Notes: generated by a model not told the origin, from the letters alone. Shown: positions 17,353 to 24,617, counted from the stretch's first letter. The stretch is DNA of 50,088 bases from Sphingomonas sp. CFBP 8760 (GCF_014841615.1 NZ_JACYUG010000022.1:1-50088), one strand, 5' to 3'. Translations and numbers: made by a program.

Positions 17353-17584
17353 CGCCGCAACCGCTCGCGCGCCTCGGCCTGCATCCGCGCCGCCAAATCG
17401 CGCCCGCGCTGCCGCATGTTGGCGAGCCTGGCCTTGGCCTCGGGACCACGTCCGGCCTGCGCCTCGACCATCGTCTCCAGCCCTGCGCGTAGCTTGGTCA
17501 GCTGGTCGAGCAGGATCTCGTCGAGCGGCAGCAGTTCGTCGTCGAGCGCCCGCACCAGCGTATCCGCCACCCAAGCGCTGCGTT
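17349..17584 (-). pseudogene. RHH relaxosome accessory gene, 3' part, cut by the IS3 element
   Basis: This is the C-terminal portion of a 105-aa gene whose 5' part lies beyond the insertion sequence at 18865-18946. After removing the element and one GTT copy, the frame runs without interruption: AAQVGK, then QRSAWVADTLVRALDDELLP. The C-terminal half is helical (LDQLTKLRAGLETMVEAQ, RQRGRDLAARMQAEARERL). In the present state an in-frame TAA near the IS edge separates it from any upstream start. An internal GTG at 17570 could still give a 73-aa product lacking the DNA-binding end. Its stop overlaps the start of the DUF6118-like gene (ATGA), so translation from the GTG may be kept to feed the relaxase operon. 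Confidence 0.85.
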
Positions 17585-17587
17585 GTT
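17585..17587. repeat. target-site duplication GTT, left
   Basis: Left copy of the 3-base duplication that flanks the IS3-family element. Deleting the element and one copy restores the RHH gene frame. Confidence 0.85.
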
Positions 17588-17649
17588 ACAGATGGTTCGG
17601 TTTGTCTGCACAGGCTCGCGGCTTGGATAAGTGGACTGCCGCTGGTTGA

Positions 17650-18474
17650 TCATGCCGCTGCGAGAAGCGGTTGTGCGAAGTATATCTGGTCGGGCGTACG
17701 GCCGCCAAGCGCGGAGTGCGGCCGGACCGCGTTGTAGAACGCCAGATAGTGACCGACGCCGGCACGGGCCTCGGGGACCGAGGCATAGGCGTTGAGGTAG
17801 ACCTCTTCGTATTTCACCGAGCGCCAGAGGCGCTCAACGAACACGTTGTCGCGCCAGCAGCCTTTCCCGTCCATGCTGATGGCGATCTGCTCGCGGTGGA
17901 GAATGGTGGTAAACGCCGTGCTTGTGAACTGCGAACCCTGGTCGCTGTTGAAGATCGCCGGCTTGCCGTAGCGGTCCAGCGCTTCCTCCAGCGCCTCGAT
18001 GCAGAACCCGGCATCGAGCGAGATCGACACCCGCCACGCCAGCACGCGCCGGGTGAACCAGTCGACGATGGCGACGAGGTAGACGAAGCCGCGTGCCATC
18101 GGGATGTACGTGATATCCGTGGCCCAGACCTGGTTCGGCCGCGTCACCACCAGTTTGCGCAGCAGGTAGGGATAGACCTTGTGCCCCAGCGCCGGCTTCG
18201 ACGTGTTCGGCCGGCGGTAGATCGCCTCGATCCGCATCCGCTTCATCAGCGTTGCGACATGCAGCCGGCCCGCCTCGACGCCTTCCTGCCGGAGCAGATC
18301 GCGCAGCATCCGGCTGCCCGCGAACGGGTAGAGCAGGTGCAGCTCGTCGATCCGGCGCATGATCGCCAGATCGCTGTCCGACACCGGCCGCGGCAGGTAG
18401 TAGATGCTGCCGCGGCTGATACCGAGCTGCCGCGCCTGGGCGATCAGCGGCAGCGCATGCTTCCGGTCGATCAT
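17650..18474 (-). CDS. IS3-family transposase OrfB (DDE integrase core)
   Basis: A 274-aa catalytic subunit. After an HTH-like start (ALPLIAQARQLGISRGSIYY) and the HTH_21-type segment (RRIDELHLLYPFAGSRMLRD), the rve integrase core follows. Its DDE triad is visible: D in WATDITYIP, D in FNSDQGSQFT, and E in VERLWRSVKYEEV. The tail NAVRPHSALGGRTPDQIYF is typical for IS3 elements. ATG 18474 overlaps the orfA stop (ATGA). The longer frame upstream allows a programmed -1 frameshift to make the OrfAB fusion that is the active transposase in this family. Confidence 0.95.
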   Translation of the reverse strand: MIDRKHALPLIAQARQLGISRGSIYYLPRPVSDSDLAIMRRIDELHLLYPFAGSRMLRDLLRQEGVEAGRLHVATLMKRMRIEAIYRRPNTSKPALGHKVYPYLLRKLVVTRPNQVWATDITYIPMARGFVYLVAIVDWFTRRVLAWRVSISLDAGFCIEALEEALDRYGKPAIFNSDQGSQFTSTAFTTILHREQIAISMDGKGCWRDNVFVERLWRSVKYEEVYLNAYASVPEARAGVGHYLAFYNAVRPHSALGGRTPDQIYFAQPLLAAA

Positions 18475-18779
18475 CGTTTTGCGCTCGGCAACAGACCTGC
18501 CTTCCCGAGCGCACCGGCCAAAAAATCGTTCGCCAGCGTCAGTTCGCCGATCTTCGCGTGCAACACCGTCACGTCGACCGGCGGCTCGACCGCTGCCGGC
18601 TCCGCGCCGAACACGTCCGCCGCGCCTTCCAGCAGCCGCGCACGCCATTGATTGATGAGGTTCGGGTGCACGTCATACTGCTGCGCCAGCTCGGCCAGCG
18701 TCTTCTCGCCTTTCACGGCAGCCAATGCCACCTTGGCCTTGAACGCCGGGCTGTGGTTCCGGCGGGGTCGCTTGCTCAT
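18471..18779 (-). CDS. IS3-family transposase OrfA (HTH)
   Basis: A 102-aa DNA-binding subunit. The N-terminus has the IS3-type helix-turn-helix (HSPAFKAKVALAAVKGEKTL, then AELAQQYDVHPNLINQWRARLL). The C-terminal part is leucine-zipper-like (VTVLHAKIGELTLANDFLAG), ending in GKAGLLPSAKR. It overlaps OrfB by ATGA. It binds the terminal inverted repeats of the element. Confidence 0.95.
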   Translation of the reverse strand: MSKRPRRNHSPAFKAKVALAAVKGEKTLAELAQQYDVHPNLINQWRARLLEGAADVFGAEPAAVEPPVDVTVLHAKIGELTLANDFLAGALGKAGLLPSAKR

Positions 18780-18864
18780 CTTGCCTCCTGCTCGCGGCCA
18801 GCATGGCCGCTGTCAGATCGGCAATCCACTTATCCCCGCTGTGCAGATTCCCCGAACCATCTGT

Positions 18865-18867
18865 GTT
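18865..18867. repeat. target-site duplication GTT, right
   Basis: Right copy of the 3-base duplication flanking the IS3-family element. Confidence 0.85.
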
Positions 18868-18946
18868 TGCCGACCTGCGCGGCGCGGCGTTCGATGCCTG
18901 CCAGCTGCTCCGGCTGCAGGTAAACCGTGATCGGTACTCGCGCCAT
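18865..18946 (-). pseudogene. RHH relaxosome accessory gene, 5' part, cut by the IS3 element
   Basis: ATG 18946, preceded by an AAGG ribosome-binding site, starts MARVPITVYLQPEQLAGIER, a typical ribbon-helix-helix strand and first helix. The frame enters the IS end after residue 27 (QVGK) and stops inside it at 18830 after 39 aa. The missing second helix (SAWVADTLVRAL) is on the other side of the element at 17584 downward. Accessory RHH proteins bind oriT beside the relaxase, so the loss may lower transfer. The neighbouring 19053-19175 region is the likely binding site. Confidence 0.85.
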
Positions 18947-19052
18947 GTGATGCCCTTTTTTCTTTCGGGCGACTGTGCATTGCGTGATCCCAGCATGCAA
19001 CCTTTTGGGCAGAGCAATGCTGCCAAAATTGGCGCAATAACTGTGATATTTA

Positions 19053-19175
19053 CTCTGTGCCTTGGCTGGTCCACGCGGTCCATGCACAGAGCGGCACATG
19101 GACCACATGCACGTAGCCGTTGTTTTACGGCGCTTTTCCGCACCCGTCAGGGTGCATCGGGTGTGCTCCCCTACC
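19053..19175. other. oriT: candidate origin of transfer (oriT)
   Basis: This non-coding stretch lies directly upstream of the relaxase operon and is dense in inverted repeats: CTCTGTGC (19053-19060) with GCACAGAG (19084-19091), GGTCCATG (19077-19084) with CATGGACC (19097-19104), and a tight hairpin GCACCC-GTCA-GGGTGC (19140-19155) followed by a pyrimidine-rich CTCCCCTACCCC. The position, next to an RHH accessory gene, and the structure fit a MobF oriT. The nick site cannot be identified by eye. Confidence 0.5.
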
Positions 19176-19337
19176 CCTTGCTCATTCTGATGGCGTCACT
19201 GGTCGATTTGGTGACCTCGACATCGTTTTTGGCATCCCGCGGAGCCTTGGGCCGGCGTGACAGCCGGCCAGCAGACCGTATCTGTCCAAATGATCCAGGC
19301 AGGACGCGATGCTCGTAGTATCTGATCTGTCGATCGA

Positions 19338-19511
19338 TCAGTCGAACGGGGCGGGACGCGGATGGCCGAACGGTCGTTCGAACGCGATATCGATCTCGCC
19401 GACACCCGCCATGTCGAGGGCGTCGAGGATGTTGGCCGGGGAGCCGCGAAGCGGCTCCGGAGCCTGCCGTAACGGCGTCTCAGGCATCCGGTCGCGGCGA
19501 TCGTCGGTCAT
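19338..19511 (-). CDS. small conserved-looking protein, last gene of the emfourin-like operon
   Basis: A 57-aa frame from ATG 19511 (AGGA nine bases upstream) to TGA 19338. It starts MTDDRRDRMPETPLRQ and ends GHPRPAPFD, with ILDALDMAGVGEIDIAFERP in the middle. Codon use is strongly GC3-biased like its neighbours. It begins 16 bases after the emfourin-like gene on the same strand, so it completes a four-gene operon. No family is recognised. Confidence 0.5.
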   Translation of the reverse strand: MTDDRRDRMPETPLRQAPEPLRGSPANILDALDMAGVGEIDIAFERPFGHPRPAPFD

Positions 19512-19527
19512 GCATTTATCCTGTTCG

Positions 19528-20397
19528 TCAGCGGCCCGAATCGTCGTCGGGATCGGCCGCTTGCGCGTCCAGCCATGCCGTCGCCAATGCGGCGAACTGT
19601 ACGTCGTCCAACATCTCCGGCGACAGCACCTGACGGTCGCGCACGGCGCGCCGGGTCAGCGCGATCAGGCGGGCAAGCCCGGGCGTCTCGAACGGGTCAT
19701 TGACCGCGAGCTCGCGGTGACGGTTTCCGGCAGTGATGGTTGGATGGAAGATGCGATCGGAAGGCCCCGCCGGCGCCGGTTCGGGCCGATCGAAGAAGTC
19801 GATCGCGTCGGCGTGATCGAGCAGCGCCGACCAGTCCGCCGGCGCGATCTGCGACACCGACCGGACATCCTGGTGGTATCGCACACCGTGGGGGCTGAAC
19901 CATCCCGAAACGCCGCAGACGATCCCGTCCCCGGATTGCTTGTTTTGCCGATCGGCGACTAGCTCGACCTCGTAGTTGAACGTGGCACTTTTGAGTGGTG
20001 CCCGCGAGGCCGCGACCGCATCGCGAAGCGTGTGAGACACGTCCTCAATCCCCATCGTGTGGCGCGCAGAAAGGCAGTCGCGGGCCAGCCTGATCAACAC
20101 TGCGAGCGCAGGGTCCGGGACCGGTCCCCATAAAGGCCAGCAGGCGCGCTCTGCCCCCATGGCATAGCCGCACACATGCCAGGTCCGGACATCCGGCTCT
20201 GTAGACCCGCTGCGAAGCTCCTCTCGCGTGAAGAACGCAGCAGCATCGGCTGCGCGAAGCATCGTCACGACCCGGTGCGGATCAAGCGAACCAAACGAGA
20301 CGGTCTGCTTGATCGCAAGGTCAGGAAATTCACTGCTCCCGCCGGACACCCTGATACCAACGAGGTCGCCGAAACGGTGCGATTGCGACACCGTCAC
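19528..20397 (-). CDS. tandem emfourin-like protein (putative M4 peptidase inhibitor homologue)
   Basis: A 289-aa protein from GTG 20397, which overlaps the stop of the preceding gene (GTGA). The first half contains FPDLAIKQTVSFGSLD, AADAAAFFTREEL and PDVRTWHV. This matches, in the same order, FPGLAKEQSVSFGDLD, LADQADFF and PDARTYTV of the emfourin encoded at 37451. The second half has a diverged copy: HQDVRSVSQIAPADW, HADAIDFFDRPEP, and DPFETPGLARLIALTRR. Emfourin is a proteinaceous inhibitor of protealysin-like peptidases, normally about 110 aa, so this is a two-domain version. No peptidase gene is beside it; the only M4 gene is 16 kb away. Inhibitory function is inferred from similarity. 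Confidence 0.7.
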   Translation of the reverse strand: MTVSQSHRFGDLVGIRVSGGSSEFPDLAIKQTVSFGSLDPHRVVTMLRAADAAAFFTREELRSGSTEPDVRTWHVCGYAMGAERACWPLWGPVPDPALAVLIRLARDCLSARHTMGIEDVSHTLRDAVAASRAPLKSATFNYEVELVADRQNKQSGDGIVCGVSGWFSPHGVRYHQDVRSVSQIAPADWSALLDHADAIDFFDRPEPAPAGPSDRIFHPTITAGNRHRELAVNDPFETPGLARLIALTRRAVRDRQVLSPEMLDDVQFAALATAWLDAQAADPDDDSGR

Positions 20398-20861
20398 GCC
20401 TGCCTCGCGGCATCGTCGAGACCGACGCCTTCGGCCCGCTGCCGTCCCTTCCGCCTTACGTCCCACACCACCTGCACAGCATTGGCCAGATGGGTGCGTT
20501 CAATGCGGTAGCCGGGGTCATCACCGTGCAGGATGGTAAGGTGCGTCAGGGCTTCCTCGAACACCGCTTCACCGACCGCGGCACGGACACCGCGCAGCCA
20601 GCGCGCTGAGGCATGGGGATGACGACAAAGCCACCAGCCGCGCGCCTGATCGAGCCCGACCGGTACCAGCAAAATGATCAAAAGTACCGCTGCAACGATC
20701 TCGGAACGCCTGCCGTCGAACAGCGTCAGCGACAGGATCAGCCAGCTGATCGGAGCGGCGAACAGCGAGATGCTGAACGGCACCACCGCCAGTCGGCTGA
20801 CTTCCCAGCGCGCGATCAGCCGGTCGAACCACGGCACCGCATCAGTCGCGCCAGGGGTCAT
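20394..20861 (-). CDS. two-helix membrane protein in the emfourin-like operon
   Basis: A 155-aa protein from ATG 20861, preceded by GGGAGG. Two hydrophobic segments (LAVVPFSISLFAAPISWLIL and IVAAVLLIILLVPVGLD) form a membrane hairpin; the remainder is basic and presumably cytoplasmic (GYRIERTHLANAVQVVWDVRRKGR). It overlaps the first gene of the operon by about 20 bases and the emfourin-like gene by four bases, so all are coupled. Unrecognised family. Confidence 0.65.
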   Translation of the reverse strand: MTPGATDAVPWFDRLIARWEVSRLAVVPFSISLFAAPISWLILSLTLFDGRRSEIVAAVLLIILLVPVGLDQARGWWLCRHPHASARWLRGVRAAVGEAVFEEALTHLTILHGDDPGYRIERTHLANAVQVVWDVRRKGRQRAEGVGLDDAARQA

Positions 20862-21129
20862 GCCCGCCTCCCATTCCGGTCGGGAACGGATAATGCCAAG
20901 TGGTGTAATGATCGTCGAACGTCGATCCCGAACGATGCGGATCGTGATGCCAGCTATCATGACCGTGGTTCGACAGGTCGGTGCCGAACGGGTTGCCGGC
21001 GATGTCGACCCCACCAGTGATCGGCAGCCCTGTGGCGGGGTTGATCGTCGGTATGTCATTCATCGGCGATGCGGTGGCGGACGTGTGCCAGTCATCGAAG
21101 AACGATGCGATGCGATTGAACAGTCCCAT
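20842..21129 (-). CDS. small His-rich protein, first gene of the emfourin-like operon
   Basis: A 95-aa protein with a strong AAGGAGG nine bases before ATG 21129. It begins with an amphipathic MGLFNRIASFFDDW, then INPATGLPITGGVDIAGNPFG. The C-terminus is rich in His, Trp and Asp (HGHDSWHHDPHRSG, HYTTWHYPFPTG), suggesting metal binding or a disordered tail. The INPATGLP...GGVDIAGNPFG pattern recurs in short uncharacterised proteobacterial proteins, as far as I can recall. The strong ribosome-binding site marks it as the operon leader. Function unknown. Confidence 0.6.
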   Translation of the reverse strand: MGLFNRIASFFDDWHTSATASPMNDIPTINPATGLPITGGVDIAGNPFGTDLSNHGHDSWHHDPHRSGSTFDDHYTTWHYPFPTGMGGGHDPWRD

Positions 21130-21207
21130 GAGGTCCGGCCTCCTTGTGACGATGACTGAGAAATATACGCTTTCCGCATTTGTATCAACCCGCGCTAGTG
21201 CCCTGCC

Positions 21208-21465
21208 ATGCCGGTATCCCCCGCCCTGCCCGAGCTTCACGCCCGCATTGTAGCTGCCCTGACCGAGGCACGGCATGATGCAAAGCTGCGTCAGGTCGAT
21301 CTGGCAAAGCGGCTCGGCTGGCAGCAGGCCTATGTATCGCGTTACGAGACCGGCGAACGAATGCTGGCGGTCGATGAATATGTCGCGGTCACGCGCGCGC
21401 TCGGCGTCGATCCGGTGGGGTTGCTGGCTCAGGTGTTGGACGGCGAGGATGGCGGCATGGATTGA
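21208..21465 (+). CDS. XRE-family helix-turn-helix regulator
   Basis: An 85-aa single-domain Cro/CI-type DNA-binding protein. The HTH is RQVDLAKRLGWQQAYVSRYE followed by TGERMLAVDEYVAVTRALGV, which matches the HTH_3 family closely. It is divergent from the emfourin-like operon, whose first start is 78 bases away, and lies upstream of the replication origin. It may repress that divergent operon or the replication genes. No inducer or partner domain is present. Confidence 0.88.
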   Translation: MPVSPALPELHARIVAALTEARHDAKLRQVDLAKRLGWQQAYVSRYETGERMLAVDEYVAVTRALGVDPVGLLAQVLDGEDGGMD

Positions 21466-21584
21466 GACGGGACGTCTGCCCCCTCTCTTCTTGCTCTCTC
21501 TGGGGTCTTGGGTTGTCATGCGGCATTTGTCCGACCGGGCTCGTTTCGGTCGCTACATCCTTCAAGAATCAATCTAGAAAAATG

Positions 21585-21600
21585 CCGCTGCTCGCAGCGG
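21585..21600. repeat. small inverted repeat in the origin region
   Basis: CCGCTGC-TC-GCAGCGG forms a seven-base-arm palindrome beside a less GC-rich stretch (21560-21660) with repeated GATTC words, upstream of the iterons. It could be a terminator for the XRE gene or part of the origin. Confidence 0.35.
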
Positions 21601-21674
21601 AAGGATTCGTGATTCTAAGTGATTCAGATTCGCGACCGAAAAATGATTGCATCTCAGTGGGTTGCGCGCGTTTG

Positions 21675-21775
21675 CCTGACCGCTTGGGGGGGGATGGCTG
21701 ACCGATCGGGGGCCGAAGCCTGTCCGGACGGGGGAACTGACCTGACCAGCCGGGGCATTCCTGACCGATTGGGGG
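21675..21775 (+). repeat. iteron array, five copies, mainly 22-bp spacing
   Basis: Copies of a 16-base element with consensus CCTGACCGATTGGGGG start at 21675, 21697, 21719, 21741 (one base short) and 21760. The first four are exactly 22 bp apart and the last 19 bp. The strongest matches are the first and last. Helically phased direct repeats just upstream of a Rep_3 initiator gene are the expected iterons of its origin. Confidence 0.88.
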
Positions 21776-21923
21776 CCGGCCGATAATCGACGCCGTACGG
21801 TCAGTTTGTTGATAGATATTGGGGTGCGGACCATCGGAAATACCCGTTCCCGCAGACCAATCTATGGGCCGGTACGACCCGGCGCAAATCGCTGAGTTTT
21901 GCGCAGCGCAGCGATTCTATTGT

Positions 21924-21939
21924 CCTGACCGATTGGGGG
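21924..21939 (+). repeat. isolated iteron
   Basis: An exact copy of CCTGACCGATTGGGGG, identical to the copy at 21760, lies 149 bases past the array and 117 bases before repA. The intervening stretch holds a dyad (AATCGCTG / CAGCGATT). Confidence 0.85.
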
Positions 21940-21958
21940 TATCCGCCACGCTGATGAT

Positions 21959-22012
21959 CCTGACCTGACCTGACCTGACCTGACCTGACTTGACGGAGGA
22001 GGTCAGGTCAGG
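21959..22012. promoter_or_regulatory. CCTGA pentamer tract with inverted GGTCAGG, likely rep operator
   Basis: Six perfect CCTGA pentamers and one CTTGA run from 21959 to 21993. GGTCAGGTCAGG follows in inverse orientation at 22001-22012. CCTGACC is the left half of the iteron, so inverted half-iterons sit 44 bases before repA. In iteron plasmids, Rep dimers bind inverted half-sites to repress rep; that role is inferred. Confidence 0.65.
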
Positions 22013-22055
22013 CAACAATCATGTTCCCACGATTTAACTTCGATCGCAGCATGGC

Positions 22056-23207
22056 ATGGAAAACGACGCTGGCCAACTAACGGTGGCACATCAGGAAACG
22101 ATCGAGGAAGCATTGCCTGGTCGGTCAATGCGCGTCGCCGCGGCGCTGCGGCTGAAAGGTGGCGACGAATTCGCCAAGCCAGGCTCGATTATCGAGGTGA
22201 AATTCGTAAAAGGCGAGTCGCTCAGCCTGACGGCCTCGCGGTTGTTGGCGCTAATGATCCTGACGGCTGGTGGCGATGCCTGGGAAGACCGTCCCCACCG
22301 GATGCGCAAGGCGGATATTCGCCGCGGCCATAAGGGAAACGAGCGCATTACGGAAATGCTCCAGGAGCTTCACCGCACGCTGTTCGCCGTCGATGACAGG
22401 TCGTGGCGGGGGAAAAAGGCGACGACACTCTTCTCGCTGATCTCACGGTCGAAAGAGGAGACGGAGGAAGATGGCGGGCAGGCGGGTTGGATCGAGTGGG
22501 AGTTCACCGCCGACGCGCGCAAGCTGATTCAGGCATCTGAGACCTATGCGGTGCTCAATCGGCAGGCTGTGCTGGGGTTTCGGTCGAACTACGCGCTGCG
22601 CCTTTACGAATTGGGCGCTTTGCGTCTGCATCGGCGGCAGGCGACCTGGAAGGGCGATATGGCGGCGCTTCGAGCTGCATTGGGTATTCCTCCGGATGTC
22701 TACACGGACTTCGCGCAGTTGCGGCGCAAAGTGCTGGAGAAGGCCAAGGCCGAGATCGACCAACTTGCCCATTTTCGCGTGGATTGGCGGGAGATTCGGC
22801 AGGGTCGCACGGTCGCGGAGATCGAATTCCGGTTCGAGCCAAAAGGCGCTCCCGAGGTCATCGAAACCATCGGGGAGCTCGATCGTCATTCAACCGGCCG
22901 CAAGCAGCGTCGGGATGGGACAATCGAGACGGTGACGGTCGGGCAGGACGCTTTGGCGGCTCCGGCAAAGCCAGCGGACAAGCCGACTGGCGAGACACAG
23001 ACGTTCCCGTCAGGCTCGATCCGGTTCGGTTATGACGATCTTTTTTCGATCGGCCGGTCTTACGGCGGCGGCTGGGACGTTGACCTTATCGCGTCGGGCT
23101 TTCGCGATCATATGGGCGAGCGGCTGACCAAATTGCGGGGGGCCAAATTGGCGGCTGCATGGAAGGGTTTTTGCGAAAGCTGGGTGACCCGGCGGGGCCG
23201 CGCCTAA
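22056..23207 (+). CDS. repA: Rep_3 superfamily replication initiator
   Basis: A 383-aa initiator of theta, iteron-type replication. The winged-helix Rep_3 pattern covers residues about 40-280: LTASRLLALMILTAGGDAW, NYALRLYELGALRLH, and FAQLRRKVLEKAKAEIDQ. The C-terminal part is low-complexity, then GWDVDLIASGFRDHMG. ATG 22056 was used; an ATG at 22051 is out of frame, and the ribosome-binding site is poor, suggesting weak translation. Iterons and an inverted half-iteron operator lie directly upstream and parAB downstream, so this is the basic replicon. Confidence 0.93.
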   Translation: MENDAGQLTVAHQETIEEALPGRSMRVAAALRLKGGDEFAKPGSIIEVKFVKGESLSLTASRLLALMILTAGGDAWEDRPHRMRKADIRRGHKGNERITEMLQELHRTLFAVDDRSWRGKKATTLFSLISRSKEETEEDGGQAGWIEWEFTADARKLIQASETYAVLNRQAVLGFRSNYALRLYELGALRLHRRQATWKGDMAALRAALGIPPDVYTDFAQLRRKVLEKAKAEIDQLAHFRVDWREIRQGRTVAEIEFRFEPKGAPEVIETIGELDRHSTGRKQRRDGTIETVTVGQDALAAPAKPADKPTGETQTFPSGSIRFGYDDLFSIGRSYGGGWDVDLIASGFRDHMGERLTKLRGAKLAAAWKGFCESWVTRRGRA

Positions 23208-23211
23208 AGCG

Positions 23212-23229
23212 AATTGCACGCGTGCAATT
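23212..23229. promoter_or_regulatory. parS: parS candidate 1
   Basis: The perfect 18-base palindrome AATTGCACGCGTGCAATT lies four bases after the repA stop; flanking G and C extend it to 20. Two identical copies lie between parA and parB. An identical dyad at both ends of parA is what a ParB centromere site looks like. Confidence 0.82.
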
Positions 23230-23237
23230 CCGGTGAT

Positions 23238-23253
23238 CCCCCACCGAGTCAGG
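23238..23253 (-). repeat. degenerate inverted iteron after repA
   Basis: CCCCCACCGAGTCAGG matches the complement of the iteron (CCCCCAANNGGTCAGG) at all but two conserved positions, eight bases after parS candidate 1. It may be a distal Rep-binding site or chance similarity. Confidence 0.4.
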
Positions 23254-23373
23254 ATAGGCAGAACTCGGTCACCGCAGCCGCCAAACTAAGCGCCGCACTT
23301 TCGAAATCCGCGAGTTTATTGACCGAAAAGCGCAAGTGAGTGTAGCGTAGCTGCGATTTCGAAAGGTGGGCCC

Positions 23374-24576
23374 GTGTCGAACAGTCTTGAGCTAGAGGAT
23401 GCCGATCGCCTCGTGTCGGTTGCGACGCTGGCGAACCGAACGTCCACCGTGTTGGAGAGACTGCGCGATTCCGCCCGCAGCGCACGTGCCGATGACCGGC
23501 GGGAGCCCACTTTTACGATTAGCAAAGCCGCCGAACTTGTCGGCCGAACTGCCGCGGCGATTCGCGACGCCGAGAAGGATGGGCGGCTTCCCGAACCTGC
23601 CAGAACCGACAACAATCGCAGAGAGCGCTACACGCTAGCCCAGCTCAACGATATGCGTGGCGTTTTCGGAACGCGACCCTATCGCAGTCCGGAAGATCCC
23701 TGCTGCGTCGTCGCCGTCCAGAACTTCAAGGGCGGGGTGGGAAAATCGACGCTCGCGGTCCACCTCGCCCAATATCTCGCGATTCGTGGATACCGGGTCG
23801 CGTTGATCGATTGCGACAGCCAGGCGTCCGCCACGACGTTGTTCGGCTATGTGCCGGACCTCGATCTGACCGAGGACGATACGCTGTACCCATTCCTTCG
23901 TGAGAGTGAGCGGTCTTCACTCGATTACGCGCTGAGGAAGACCCATTTCGATGGGCTGGAGCTGATCCCGGCGAACTTGCGGCTGTTCCAGTCCGAATAC
24001 GAGCTTGCGGCGCGTATGGCACGAGGCAGCGGGGCCCTGCTCGATCGGCTTCGCGAAGGCATTGAGAGCATCTCCGACCGCTTTGACGTAATCGTGATGG
24101 ATCCGCCGCCTGCCCTCGGCGCGATTTCGCTCTCCGTTCTCCGGGCCGCAAATTCGCTGGTTGTTCCTGTTCCGCCGACCGTCATGGATTTCTCGTCGAC
24201 AGCGGCGTTTCTGTCGATGTTGGACGAGACAATCGAGCAGCTGGCCGAGCGCGGATTAGCACCGGAACTACGGTTTTTACGCTTCGTGGCGTCGAAGGTC
24301 GACGAGAACAAATCGATGCAGAAGGAACTGCTGAACCTGATGCGGACGCTGTTCGGGCATGCGATGGTCCGAACGCCGCTCAAGGATTCAGCCGAGATCG
24401 ACAACGCGACTGCGCGTCTCATGACCGTCTATGAGCTTGACGGGCCCGCGACGAGTTCGGCGGTGCGCAACCGCTGCCTGGCATATCTGGATGGTGTGAA
24501 TTCGGAAATCGAGGTGGATATCCGGTTGATGTGGCCAAGCCACCAGAAGCGACTCCGCCAAGAGGCGTTGGCATGA
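23374..24576 (+). CDS. parA: ParA partition ATPase (type Ia)
   Basis: A 400-aa partition ATPase from GTG 23374 (GAAAGGTGG upstream). The N-terminal extension has a helix-turn-helix (FTISKAAELVGRTAAAIRDA, residues 48-67), which marks the type Ia ParA that also autorepresses. The deviant Walker A KGGVGKST is at 119-126, LIDCDSQASATTLFG follows, and the second Walker-type motif is VIVMDPPPALG. It drives plasmid segregation with ParB. The gene lies between parS candidates and ends 79 bases before parB. Autoregulation through the upstream region is likely. Confidence 0.95.
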   Translation: MSNSLELEDADRLVSVATLANRTSTVLERLRDSARSARADDRREPTFTISKAAELVGRTAAAIRDAEKDGRLPEPARTDNNRRERYTLAQLNDMRGVFGTRPYRSPEDPCCVVAVQNFKGGVGKSTLAVHLAQYLAIRGYRVALIDCDSQASATTLFGYVPDLDLTEDDTLYPFLRESERSSLDYALRKTHFDGLELIPANLRLFQSEYELAARMARGSGALLDRLREGIESISDRFDVIVMDPPPALGAISLSVLRAANSLVVPVPPTVMDFSSTAAFLSMLDETIEQLAERGLAPELRFLRFVASKVDENKSMQKELLNLMRTLFGHAMVRTPLKDSAEIDNATARLMTVYELDGPATSSAVRNRCLAYLDGVNSEIEVDIRLMWPSHQKRLRQEALA

Positions 24577-24584
24577 TGCGGGAT

Positions 24585-24602
24585 AATTGCACGCGTGCAA
24601 TT
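24585..24602. promoter_or_regulatory. parS: parS candidate 2
   Basis: Identical to candidate 1 (AATTGCACGCGTGCAATT). It lies between parA and parB, 33 bp (about three helical turns) before candidate 3, so both would face the same side of the DNA. Confidence 0.85.
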
Positions 24603-24617
24603 TGCCATCAGGACAGG

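Larger units (their letters stand above)
17588..18864 (-). mobile_element. IS3-family insertion sequence, 1277 bp
   Basis: The ends are inverted: ACAGATGGTTCGG at 17588-17600 and its exact complement at 18852-18864. Further imperfect pairing covers CTGCACAG and GATAAGTGG. A 3-bp direct repeat GTT flanks both sides (17585-17587 and 18865-18867), and three-base duplications are usual for several IS3 subgroups. Two overlapping transposase frames read on the minus strand. Because the interrupted host gene can be rejoined base for base, the insertion is recent and both ends are exactly placed. Confidence 0.93.

Noticed and set aside
21959..21993. CCTGA tandem repeat as a sequencing artefact
   Set aside because: The same CCTGACC unit is in the iterons and in an inverted copy next to it, so a functional origin is a better explanation.
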